A stretch of DNA of 64,000 bases from Lithodes maja (taxonomy: Eukaryota; Arthropoda; Malacostraca; Decapoda; Lithodidae): positions 62,001 through 126,000 of the forward strand of contig JBAKBP010003119.1 of NCBI GenBank assembly GCA_037953745.1. The letters are read 5' to 3'. The position numbers and the translations under genes were made by a program. Of this stretch, positions 1 through 10,015 are shown piece after piece; position 1 is the first letter of the stretch, and every line of letters starts with the position of its first letter. Under the pieces are notes generated by a model that had not been told where the DNA came from, did no database searches, and was given only the letters and a program-made list of their open reading frames with translations.

Positions 1-108
1 GATTCCTCAGGGCAGATCTGTACACATTATGGGGTGATGGCTTCCTGGTGGGAGAGGAAGCGGATGAGTTTCTTACAATGGATGATGACTTATTCTGGGG
101 GTTAAGAC

Positions 109-648
109 TTATTGTTGGCTGGAAGGATAGGCAAGTTTTGGTTTATGAGTTAATTTAACCCGGGACAATGGTTTAGATTGAATGGATGCAAGGGCTTTAG
201 GTTCCTTGATAGGGGATATGAAAGGCAATCTGGGGAAGAGAGGTTTTGGTTCTGAAAGAGCTTTAGGTTCTTTGATAGGGGATATGAAAGGTAATTTAGG
301 TAACAACCTGGTACCACCTGTGGTTGTGTAGCTAGGTTGAGGAGTTACTGGGCTGGCTGATGGGGGTTTGTAATGGTTACCCCTGCGATGGTCATTTTCT
401 TTGGCTCTGGTGGTTAAAGAAAATGACTTGCCGTGGGTGACTGGTGTGGTCCACTCGGGACGGACGTGTCCCACTCGTTCCACCGTTATCTTGGCGATAC
501 GGGCAGGGGCAGGTTTGCCGTGGGTCTGGATGACAGGGGGAAGGCTGTCCGAAGGCTTAGTTGGCTCTGTCGCATGGCTGTGACAAGCTGGAGATGCGGT
601 AACACCGTTCCTAGACCGCATCTCACTATATAATATTGTCACTTCCAA
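109..648 (-). other. Unrecognised 179-codon Pro/Lys-rich open frame
   Basis: I do not recognise this frame. The C-terminal third carries a 22-residue tandem repeat (LPFISPIKEPKAL occurs twice) that mirrors a 66-bp DNA duplication at about 198-305. The rest is rich in Pro, Thr, Lys and Arg with no visible domain, signal peptide or membrane segment. No splice sites or promoter were identified. It may be a retroelement remnant or a chance frame in a duplicated sequence. Confidence 0.15.
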
Positions 649-1200
649 CTGAACTATAGCTGCTTCAGTTGTAAGTGTTTGTAGTAGCCTAGTTGTTTGG
701 GGGGGATGCCTGCCTTCTTTCTTTCTTCATTCGTGTGCCTCGTGGCGGTGTTGCCATCGTTAGTGCACCCTACAGTGCAACATTGTCTTTGTTGCCACGA
801 GTGTAATTATATAATTTGTTTAACCCTGTTGGGATTATTTCAGTTTGTCTTAAGTTACCCAATGATGGCTTATGTTTGTTTTATTACTCCTGTGTTATTA
901 GTGAGAGCACAGGTACCTCGTTTCATTATGTAGTTTGGCCGTGCCTGGAGCCCTTCCTTCCCCTTGCGGGACCTAGGACTCCCTCCGCCGCGCCAGCAGC
1001 GTCACTCCCGAGACAGACATTGTATCGTCCACACGCACTGCTCTGTGTGTGGTAGGCTTGCTAGACTAGAGAGAGATTTTATATCATTAAAGCCATCATG
1101 CCGAGACCAGTCAGAGTACAATTTTGCTGATGCGGCCGGCAGAAGGGCCGGAGAAGCTGAATATGTGAAAAAATCAGGGGTATAAGCATTAGGTATTGCC
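649..1200. other. Stretch without recognised gene
   Basis: Short overlapping frames only. No repeat family or domain was recognised. It is moderately GC-balanced and lacks the (TA)n tracts typical of the rest of the window. Confidence 0.4.
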
Positions 1201-1688
1201 TTAACCCTCCAGCCCCGGTTATGTATTATATATATATTCCTCGAAACCCGGGTGTTTTGGCCGAAAAACGTCTAGGCTAGGCTACCGTATATTCGTTAAT
1301 CAGACTGCTTCCCGCATTCCCGCGCATCCCCAAGCATAGCTGTGTTATTTACCTGTAAAATGGCATTAAGTAGAGCTCTCTAAGTCAACTGGGTGAGCTG
1401 TGATGATGATTTCATTGGAGATAACTTTATGGCCAAACCAGCCACTTTACACCACTTTTCGATACTGAACAACAACATACAGGCACACAAGAACAAGCGA
1501 CGCTCTCCTTCTTGTGGCCGGAGATGCGGAGCGTCGGTCCAGCCGGCTGTTGTTTACATGCGTCGGACCGACGCCTCACACAGCAAGCTCACAGGCTGTG
1601 ACGTCATGGGTGCATATGAGGCCTTCCGGGTACCTGTTACATGCTTTTTTATGGGCGTACATGAGGGCATCCGGGAAGGAAGGGTTAA
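1201..1688. mobile_element. TTAA-flanked MITE, family F (piggyBac-like ends)
   Basis: The sequence starts TTAACCCTCCAGCCCCGG and ends with the reverse complement of TTAACCCTTCCTTCCCGG, so both ends carry TTAA followed by an imperfect inverted repeat beginning CCCT. TTAA target duplication plus CCC-type inverted ends is the piggyBac signature. There is no transposase frame within the 488 bp, so it is a non-autonomous element. Kolobok elements also use TTAA, so superfamily assignment is inference. Confidence 0.6.
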
Positions 1689-1745
1689 GCAGTACATCTA
1701 ACACTGTTCCCGATTCGTTCTTATCTCTTAACCTCTTACCGTCAT

Positions 1746-2836
1746 TTACCTGAATAATCCAATGATCAGGTACCGGAAGTTCTCCAGACATTGTCGGTTA
1801 CACGACCTGGGGATTTTGAGCAACGATATAGACCCATGACCTATCTGGCCATACAATAAAGACATGGGGCCTTTTTGGAGGGGAATTTTCTCTAATGGAG
1901 GAGGAATTACGTCTGGTACGACGCGTACATTAGCGGTCGGTAAGAACGACGTCAAGGGAGCTACAGGAGTAGTGACAAGGGGAGTAATTTGCTCTTGAAC
2001 CGACTCCGACGGGCCGGATTGGACGTTCGACTCAGGCAGAGGGGTAGAGACGGTAGGTGTCGACTCCGGCGGATGCCGGGACCGTACACTCAACCCACCT
2101 GTACGGGATTTTGAAGAATCCTGTTCGTGCGCCTTTGTCGGCGTCACTTTCCTCTTCTTCGACGCTGGAGGAGCTACCTTGGCCGAAGAATGGTGAGAGG
2201 ATGATTTGTGCAAAGGGGACCTGGAACGCGACCTGGTTCGTTCTTGCTCATAAGCAGAATCGGGCGTAGGCCGTTTTGACGGCCGGCGGGTTGGAATCTT
2301 TAACTTGCGGAACTCATCGGAGGACTCACTAGAACTTACACTTTCTTTTGAAAGTACTTTAGATTGTTTCTTGTGGCTACTAGAACGGCCGTTGGCTTTG
2401 ACAGGTTTAATGTTCGGAGACTTAATAATCAAAAGTTCCTACAAAAACTTTATCGTCACAACATAATGCCTTATGGGCTACCTCTTTCGCATAGTCATTG
2501 AAACACGTGCAAATTCGTTCTAGCACTCCATGACAACCCGGCTCCTTGTGCGTAATTAGACTATTACGGAGTTTAGTGCAAACGTGACATTTCTTAGTCA
2601 CTCACTGTCCTCTGGAACGGTCGAGGCAAGAGACGCATCTTACATATAATTGATGACCAATAATATGAATACCCCGACACAATGGTGTAGCACATAAAGT
2701 AACGAGATCCATGATTGAGAGTCCACCACTCCCGCCGGCTATCGGCTTCCGGTCCGGGGCTCCCTGCCGAGGATGACGTGTGATTTCTGGAAAGAAAATT
2801 CCAAGAATCAATGCTCATAAGGCTAACCTGAGACAT
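1746..2836 (-). pseudogene. Retroelement gag-like remnant, RS-rich
   Basis: Two minus-strand pieces are visible. The upstream piece (about 2836-2450) includes C-x2-C pairs (RCVSCL, then KCHVCTK) followed by a Cys-rich stretch, interrupted by stops. The downstream piece (2432-1746, 228 codons) is rich in Ser, Arg, Lys and Pro, has RSRSRS runs and a KKRKV motif like a classical nuclear-localisation signal. Cys-pair plus RS/basic composition is seen in gag-like proteins of arthropod retroelements such as DIRS-type ones, but there is no polymerase alongside, so class is undetermined. Stops between the pieces mark it as decayed. It could instead be a decayed host RS-domain exon. Confidence 0.3.
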
Positions 2837-2839
2837 TTA

Positions 2840-3464
2840 CACATTACCGATACCATGAATATACTAGAAAAATAGATATGGTTAGTCTCACCATTCTAAG
2901 TTTCTCACATAATCCCAGGGAAAACAACCTCTGCGGTTTATTCCCCGTGAAGGAATCTAGACTACCTATCTATGATATTGCATATCACCGACCTATATAT
3001 ATAATTGTTTTCCTGCCGCTGACAAAATCTAGTCCTGACTCTTCCGCCGGGCCGTTAGATTATGAGAAATTTCCTCGTTTGGTAAGGAAAATTAATTTTT
3101 ATATAGGTGAGCCATTCCGGCTCCACCGGAATTCGTCATTCCGGCTCTGCCGGAATCCCTGTGGAAGCCTTCCCCTTTCACCGGGAGTTCACTCTTGGCT
3201 CAAGACTACGAACGGGAAAATTGGATTGAGGTCCACCAGACTACCATCCGCGATAATCCTGCAGAGGGCAGTACTCGACTTACGTCCCGCCGGGAAACCA
3301 GATCCTAACCCTTGCATGTTTTAACTAGTTTGCAACTAGATAAAGCACACCCACATATACATACGTCAGGACGTCTCCCAACACCCTCAACTCTTAAGCA
3401 CAATATACTGTATATATATAATAGAAGAGGGTCACATTATGGCTTAAAATTATCAATAATAAGG
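2840..3464. other. Stretch without recognised gene
   Basis: A 148-codon frame at 2878-3324 has no recognisable domain and looks like chance. A short duplicated hairpin-like motif (CATTCCGGCTC twice, with CCGGAAT) lies at 3114-3162. The 5' truncation point of the RTE-like LINE is near 3465. Confidence 0.4.
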
Positions 3465-4395
3465 ATTGAGGAAAATGAGGTGAAAGAAGCAGTGAAACAA
3501 ATGAGAGCGGGAAAAGCAGAAGGTTTGGATGGTATTGCTGTGGAGTGTATAAAGAAGGGTGGAGATGTGATAATATATTGGTTGGTGAGACTTTTCAATG
3601 TCTGCTTTGCTGTGTCAATGGTACCAATAGACTGGAAGAGTGCATGTATTGTGCCGTTGTACAAGGGGAAGGGAGATCGGCAGGAGTGTTCAAGTTATAG
3701 AGGTATTAGTTTATTGTCAGTGGTTGGAAAGCTGTATGGCAGTGTGTTGATAGAGAGGATAATAAAGTGTACGAAAGTTGCAATAGGAGAAGAACAGTGC
3801 GGTTTTAGGAGGGGAAGAGGGTGCGTGGATCAGATGTTTGCAGTAAGACAGTTATGCGAGAAGTATTTAGAGAAGCATAAGGAGATATTTTGGGCTTTTA
3901 TGGATTTGGAAAAAGTGTATGATCGTGTGGACCGTGAAGCAATGTGGAAGGTGTTAGGGATTTATGAAATAGGAGGAAATTTGTTAGAAGCAGTTAAGAG
4001 TTTTTATGAAGGGAGCAGAGCATGTATGAGAGTAGGAAATGGTGAGTTGAGTGATTGGTTTGAGGTAAAGGTAGGTTTGCGACAGGGTTGTGTAATGTCA
4101 CCGTGGCTGTTTAATATGTTTATGGATGGTGTGGTGAGGGAGGTGAAAAGGAGAACTATGGGAAGAGGATTGGGTTTAGTAGGAAAGAATGGTAGAGATT
4201 GGGAGTTGAATCAGTTGCTGTTCGCTGATGACACAGCATTGGTGGCGGATTCTGATGAGAAACTGCAGCGGGTAGTCAAAGAGTTTGGTGTGGTTTGCGG
4301 AAGGAGGAAACTGAAGGTGTACGTCAATAAAAGTAAAGTAATGGTGTGTAATAGGGGAGAGCATAGGGTGAATCTAGATGTGAGGCTGGATGGGG

Positions 4396-4398
<3 letters not shown>
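3465..4398 (+). pseudogene. RTE-like reverse transcriptase, central part
   Basis: The frame opens in the RT domain (KQMRAGKAEGLDGI), passes through PLYKGKGDRQECSSYRGISL, FRRGRGCVDQMFAVRQL, the first catalytic Asp in AFMDLEKVYDRVDREAMW, then GLRQGCVMSPWLFNMFMDGV and the catalytic LFADDTALVADS. These blocks in this order define a non-LTR reverse transcriptase, and the FRRGRGCVDQ and MDLEKVYDRV wording is RTE-like. It would catalyse target-primed reverse transcription of its own RNA. The frame runs into poly(T) at 4399 (translated as Phe), which is the poly(A) tail of the antisense insertion. The N-terminal endonuclease is absent, so the copy is dead. Confidence 0.8.
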
Positions 4399-4432
<34 letters not shown>

Positions 4433-5365
4433 ACAATGAACGGAGGAAGGAAAAACACAGAAAAAACAAAAAGGTCCATGTGCCTAAAGGCATCCTCCAT
4501 TCATAAAATGTTTGTAACAACTGGATTTAAACATTTGTAGATTGTAAGTTTGTGGAAAGCAATTCGAGGGAAGTGAATTCCAAAGAGTAGTAGCTCTGGG
4601 GATAAATGAATTCTGATATGCAGAAGTTCTGCATTGTGGAGGAGAAAGTGTAAATTCATGGGCGCTCTCAGCTGCCCTAGTTCTACGGGGAAAGATGTGG
4701 AGAGGCGGCACAATTGAAGCAAGTTCCTCGGAACAATTGCTGTGAAAATATCTGTAGAATAATGCAAGGGATGCAACGTTTCTTCGTATGGATAATGTAG
4801 GAAGGTCCTGTGTGATTGCAGGGTTATTGATTAATCTAATAGCTTTATTTTGAATTTTGTCCAACTGCCTCAATGCAACCACTCCACTTCCACCCCACAG
4901 AGGTGAACAGTAATCCATCTGAGAACGCACATGACTTTTATATATTACGGCCAACTGCTCGTCAGTGAAGAATTCTCGAACTCTGTACAGGAGTCCCAGT
5001 TTTTTAGAGGCATTCTTAGCAATGCTTCCAACATAATGTGTCCAGCTCAAGTTAGTAGTTAATGTTACACCGAGAATGTCAATACTAGGGGAAGTGGGAA
5101 TATTTACATCATTAAAAAATATAAGGGAGTCAGTGAGATTCTGTCGGTTAGAAAATTGAATGTACTTGGTTTTCTGTGCATTAAAGGAAACTAGATTCTT
5201 TTGTCCCCATCCATTAATTCCAGAAAGGTCCTGGTTCAGAGAAATTGCAGTGTTTATTTTTGAATCTGTAAGATGGGGTTGGGTGAAAGAATTGGTAAAT
5301 GTGAAGGAACTGTGGAGTGTTGAGTCATCTGCGTAGGAATGTATTGGATTATGAGTGGTAGATAT
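4399..5365 (-). mobile_element. Antisense LINE fragment inserted in the RTE RT
   Basis: A minus-strand frame (5383-4484) starts at the catalytic SYADDST motif and continues through the thumb region to a C-terminus with RRNVASLALFYRYF and TTLWNSLPSNCFP. A run of T at 4399-4426 is its poly(A) tail read on the plus strand. It is therefore a 5'-truncated copy, of under 1 kb, of a LINE related to family J at 14045-19410 (shared SYADDST, LFYRY and LWNSLP blocks). It splits the RTE frame: RTE coding resumes at about 5366 with the residues expected after VRLDGE. Exact junction duplications could not be fixed by eye. Confidence 0.8.
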
Positions 5366-5935
5366 GAGATCTACTTGGAACAAGTAGAGTGTTTTAAATA
5401 TCTAGGAGGAACGATAAGCAGGAGTGGAGGTATGGAAATGGAGGTAAAACAGAGAGTGTGTGAAGGAAGGAAGGTTTTCGGAGCAATGGGAAGTATGTGG
5501 AAGACGAGAAATCTCGGAGTGAAAGTAAAAAGTGCACTGTATCACGGAATTGTTGTGCCAACAGTGATGTATGGGGCTGAGACATGGGCTCTGAAGAAAA
5601 AGGAGAAAAGAGGGCTGGATGTGATGGAGATGAGCTGCTTGAGGAGTATGTGTGGAGTTACTCGTAGAGACGGATTGAGGAATGAAGAGATACGTAGGAG
5701 AGTGGGGCAGCAGGAACATTTGTCAGCCAGAGTGGACAGAAGGGTGCTGAGCTGGTATGGTCATGTTGAACGAATGGGAGATGAAAGGCTTACAAAGAGA
5801 ATATGTGAGTCAGGTACAAGGGGAGATAGAAGGGCAGGAAGACCCCCATTGAGATGGAGAGACTGTGTAAGAAAAGCTTTGGATGATAGAGGAATTACTA
5901 TAGATCAGGCAGGGGAAGTGGTGGTGGAGTGAATG
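5366..5935 (+). pseudogene. RTE-like ORF, C-terminal part
   Basis: Continuation of the RTE frame after the antisense insertion. It opens with LEQVECFKYLGGTIS, contains YGAETWALKKKEKRGLDVME, a RVLSWYGHVERM block and ends near RAGRPPLRWRDCVRKALD with a TGA-type stop about 5931-5933. The YLG, GAETW, WxGHVxRM and GRPxxRWxD blocks are the usual thumb and C-terminal signature of RTE-type ORF2. The sequence is in good condition, so the element was probably young when it was split. Confidence 0.8.
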
Positions 5936-6364
5936 GAGAATGTTTGTGAATAGTTGAGTGAACACGTGGTCATTTGGAGTAAGGGGTCGGGCGCAAGTTG
6001 GACTAGATAATATTCCATCAGGCGCCTGGCCCGGGGAGACAATTAATATGAAGGGTGCGCCTGGAAGTGTGGTGGGAGGGCTTGTGGCTTTAGCTCCGCT
6101 GCATGTCTGCCTGCCGAGATCGGAACCTCTCCGGGTGGTCGGGGCCCGGGGGAGTGCTGGCACTGCTGGAGCGACCTTGGTGACCCTGGTCTCTGGGTCT
6201 TCTCCAGGGTGACCTAGATGTGTGTGAATATGTGTTTTTTATCTGTGTTTATTCATTGTTTTATGTTGTTTTTGTGTTTTTCCCTGTTCTTGCTCTGTCT
6301 TGAGTCGGCTACCCCCATAATGGGGATTGGGCCTGAGCATATAGATAGATAGATAGATAGATAG

Positions 6365-7203
6365 AATATACAATAACATCCTGGCCATAAAAATGTCCTA
6401 CACAGAGGGTGGCCATGTGGCCTAGGGCAAGGTAGAAGACGATCAGGGGACACTCTTACCATCCAGGACGCAACAGCTGCTGCCACCACATGACGACAGG
6501 ACCGTAGGGGAAAAAGACGGCGCAGATACCTAAAGAAGGCTCCCCACCACATGAGGCCACCCTTAAACTAAAGGTTCTGCCGATGAATCAAAACACGCCT
6601 AACCCACCAGAAAGGCGGCCGAAAAGCGTTGCCTTGAGTATAATAAGCCTCTAACACTGCTAGCTAGGCTAAAAAATAGAGCAATAACAATAAAACACAT
6701 GGCGGCCTCGGCCAATGGGGCCTGAGAGGATGCCTAACACATAACACCCTTAAATAACACACTCTTAGGGGCTGTGTCGACTGCACGCCCGACCTATCTA
6801 GTCTAAACCTATTCTATAATATCTCAGATAAGACAAATGAGCAAAAGAATCACTATTCCAGACGCTAGAATGACGAATGAAGAGAGGTCGGAAAACACGT
6901 CCGTCGACAACAAGCCCCGAAGCGCAAAGGAGGAAGGACACGCCAACGTCTTGGGACAAGCCCCTGCTAGCAACATCCACATGATGGAAAGTGTAGCAGA
7001 TTTAGAGTATTGATATTTTTCTTTTATTATATTTATTTTTGGTATTTTCGTAGTTGGCATCAGCTCATAATGACGATTCCGTAAGAAATTATAAGCGTAC
7101 ACTTACGATGTTTGGTCTCTAACGCTTCGGGGACGGGTGTTTTGAACACTCCCCTTTGGGGTTCAAAGAGTGCCATTACTGTTAAGGCATATAGTCAATG
7201 ATT
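6365..7203. other. Stretch without recognised gene
   Basis: No domain, RNA gene or recognisable repeat family was seen. Minus-strand frames of up to 99 codons have no similarity I can name. Confidence 0.4.
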
Positions 7204-7242
7204 AAGGGGCCACTAATATATACAGTATATACTGTATATATA

Positions 7243-7324
<82 letters not shown>
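7204..7324. repeat. (TA)n microsatellite
   Basis: Almost pure alternating TA for about 120 bp, with a few AA or CA interruptions. Confidence 0.95.
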
Positions 7325-7327
<3 letters not shown>

Positions 7328-8720
7328 CGGTATGCCCTGAGGTTATGCAGAATTAACGATTGATACAGGTGAGTTCTACTAGACTGGGACTTCCAAGTTC
7401 ATACAAATACATATAAAAAAGACAACAAAGGATATACTGTATATATCACCAAAATATAGTTTAGATTGCAGCTTTATTTCCTTAATCTCTAAATACACGA
7501 ATAGAGTATGAGTTAGGGTATTAGTGTGACTTAATCTTCGAGCACAGTCGTGGATCTGGATGGAGTTCAGGTGTTTTAGCACAGCTTAACTGTATTCGTT
7601 TTGTCTGGAATCAGATACACTAATTACTATCGAGGGTTGATACAATTAATATCATCAGCTATTTAATTTCACTGTAATTGTAGCGAAGTAGACTTGCGAT
7701 GGTGGTGATGAATGAGAGTTAGTTATTTCACTATATATCTTGAGTTATGTACCATGCGCACTGGTATGAGAGCAAGCTTGAAGTCCAATGAGGATGGACT
7801 TTGAAATATTTTCTTCGTGTTAAAATAATGGCAGTCGATTGTGGACTCTGAAATATTTTCACTTGGTCGAAAAAATGGCAGAGTCGCTTAGCATCAAAAT
7901 TGGCTTAATTTGATTTAATTCGGAAAATCACTTTTAATGGTCGGGAACACTTCAATAGGCTATAGAGCATTCATAAAGGAAATTCTTTTCTGTAAATTCC
8001 GAATACTGGCACGGTAATGGATTTTTGATGTTTTAACACTTTTTGGGACTCTGTTTATTTCACTCTCAAACTTGGATTTTTGGCAGAGTCGCTTGTGGAC
8101 TGTTTTATTTTGATAATTTCGTGGATTAACTTATACACTTTCTCTCGTTTCTGGTCATCGACTTAGGCGTCTTTTCTATATCTTCTTTCCGACGATGGTT
8201 GAGGTGTTTGCTGTCTGTAGTCGTCTGCTCCTCCGTGGGCCGTCCAGGTTGGCCGGCTGTGTGAAGATAGTTACAGATGGGTTGATGGGTTTGGGGTCTT
8301 AAGTATGGCTCCATAACGTATTGTAATCATCTGGCAATTACTGTTGGGCACCATACCGGACTAACACGATTATTATAGAGGTTATTTGGAATACTCGACT
8401 ATCCTGACATTTTATATCAACCGTTGATGAAGTCCTGTTAAGGTACTCTTGAACTAGGGTCTTAAATATCGTGCCTCAGTGGTAACGTTTATGGCACGAT
8501 ATCGGACTAACGCAGGAAAACTTCAGAACTACTCTTCCTGACTGTCTCTGACCTTTTTAAGAGGTTCAGGGGACCTGGGGCAGTGCTTAAACCTTTCAGT
8601 TACACAGTCTAATGGGATGCCACAAACTCATTGCACCTAGGACTTGCATATGCAGAGTCCCCTTGAGGGTATCTCGCCAAGCCCTTCCTTCACAGCGGTC
8701 TCAGATGTTTCGAGACTACC
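7325..8720. other. Stretch without recognised gene; weak internal repeats
   Basis: AT-rich with short internal similarities (for example GGCAGAGTCGCTT at about 7869 and 8081, and two copies resembling GGCACNATANCGGACTAAC at 8346 and 8491). No coding region was supported. Confidence 0.4.
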
Positions 8721-8736
8721 TGTGAAAAGTGGTAGT

Positions 8737-9125
8737 GTTCACTTTCAATTGTAATAAGTAGAGAGGTCGGGTTGCCGGAGTCTCTCAACGCTTACTAGGG
8801 AAAGTGGAACCTAGCAGAGGGGACAATGTTAGTTACTGGGATGCCAGTAGTAACAAAGTTCCTCTGAGAGGACACTTTACACAGTGTTCACTTTCAATAG
8901 TAATAAGTACAGAGGTCGGGTTGCCGGAGTCTCTCAACTCTTACTCGGGAAAGTGGAACCTAGCATAAGGGACAATGAAATACTGGGTGCGAAGGGAATT
9001 TAACCCTCCTGAAAACTCCCCAGGTTTTGAGATGCCTGGTGCGGGGATCAAACCCTGAAGGGATTTTAACCCTCCTGAAAACTCCCCAGGTTTTGAGATG
9101 CCTGGTGTGGGGTTCGAACCCTGGT
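8737..9125. repeat. Two small segmental duplications
   Basis: A segment of about 93 bp beginning GTGTTCACTTTCAAT occurs at 8735-8828 and again at 8883-8978, about 90% alike. A second, separate 66-bp unit (with CTCCCCAGGTTTTGAGATG) is tandemly repeated at about 8993-9125. The last unit contains GGTTCGAACCC, a B-box-like string in inverted orientation, so a SINE origin of the second unit is possible. Confidence 0.6.
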
Positions 9126-9278
9126 TAGTGACCATATGACCCATGATAGTCTCGTGGTGATTTACGTGATGGGTTTATTAGACTTCGCCATCAACGACTA
9201 TTTTACACTATCCCAGACGTCAACTCGGGTAGTACAGTATTGGGGTTGCGGGATTTTTTCGAGGGCATTACAATAATA

Positions 9279-9300
9279 TATATACAGTACTGTATATACA

Positions 9301-9378
<78 letters not shown>

Positions 9379-9406
9379 CATATATATAATTATATATATA
9401 TATATA

Positions 9407-9457
<51 letters not shown>

Positions 9458-9470
9458 TATATATATATAT
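9279..9470. repeat. (TA)n microsatellite
   Basis: Long alternating TA tract with ACTGTATA interruptions. It cuts off the Penelope-like frame next to it. Confidence 0.95.
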
Positions 9471-9472
9471 GT

Positions 9473-9670
9473 TGGTGTAGCCAGGTAATACATTTTCTTT
9501 AAGGCAGGCGAGGTTGAAGGAAATACATGTATCAGCATTAATTATTTTATTATTAAGACTTTCAATAGAACGAACAGCAATTCTCAGGTGTTCTGGGAGA
9601 TTGTGCAAATGGTTAGCAAAATTCATGATGATCCGACGCGTTTCGATAGACAACTATCATCTTCAGGGAA
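9473..9670 (-). mobile_element. Penelope-like element fragment (5' end of ORF)
   Basis: The minus strand reads from a hammerhead-like motif into a short frame ending FNLACLKENVLPGYTN. A LxxNxLPxYT block close to the beginning of the protein is a hallmark of Penelope-like retroelement ORFs. The fragment is cut by (TA)n on one side and by the insertion point of a LINE poly(A) tail on the other. The RT and GIY-YIG domains are absent, so it is a relic. Confidence 0.5.
9631..9668 (-). ncRNA. Hammerhead-ribozyme-like motif of a Penelope element
   Basis: On the minus strand, CTGAAGA (core CUGANGA) is followed by a GATAG/CTATC stem with a TTGT loop, then GAAAC and, after GC, the triplet GTC. This order matches the hammerhead catalytic core with a minimal stem III. 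Such motifs are known from the terminal repeats of Penelope-like elements, and the Penelope frame follows directly here. Stem I pairing and activity cannot be judged by eye. The very short stem III would favour cleavage as a dimer, as reported for minimal hammerheads. Confidence 0.45.
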
Positions 9671-9686
9671 TGGAAGGTAAGTGAAT

Positions 9687-9732
<46 letters not shown>

Positions 9733-10015
9733 GAAGGAGGGGGAAAAAGTAGAGGGTTTGGTCAGGAAGGTAAAGTAGGAAATTATGAAGTACAGTAGAA
9801 GGGAAAAAGTTGGTGGGCCGGCCACCTTGCTGTATTTATTTAGGTTTTTGCATATGTTTACATAATTCTTCTGCCTTAGGCAGGTAAAGCTAAGCTAGCT
9901 AAGTTTTTCTTAACATTTGTGTTTACATGATGTGCTTTGGGATTCGTTTAGGTTTAGGTGAACATTTTTATCATTATAATAATGTATTGGATTTACAGTT
10001 TTATGAACTTAAGTA

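Larger units (their letters stand above)
3465..6364 (+). mobile_element. RTE-like LINE, 5'-truncated, split by another LINE
   Basis: Reverse transcriptase sequence at 3465-4398 and its C-terminal continuation at 5366-5932 belong to one element interrupted by an antisense insertion. The endonuclease and 5' region are missing. The 3' UTR (5936-6330) ends in a possible hairpin (CCCCATAATGGGG at 6314-6326), then GGGCCTGAGCA and a (TAGA)n tail at 6338-6364 instead of poly(A), as RTE-clade elements do. A second copy of the same 3' UTR, antisense, lies at 52497-52735. Clade assignment rests on the RT motifs and the short-repeat tail. Confidence 0.8.
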
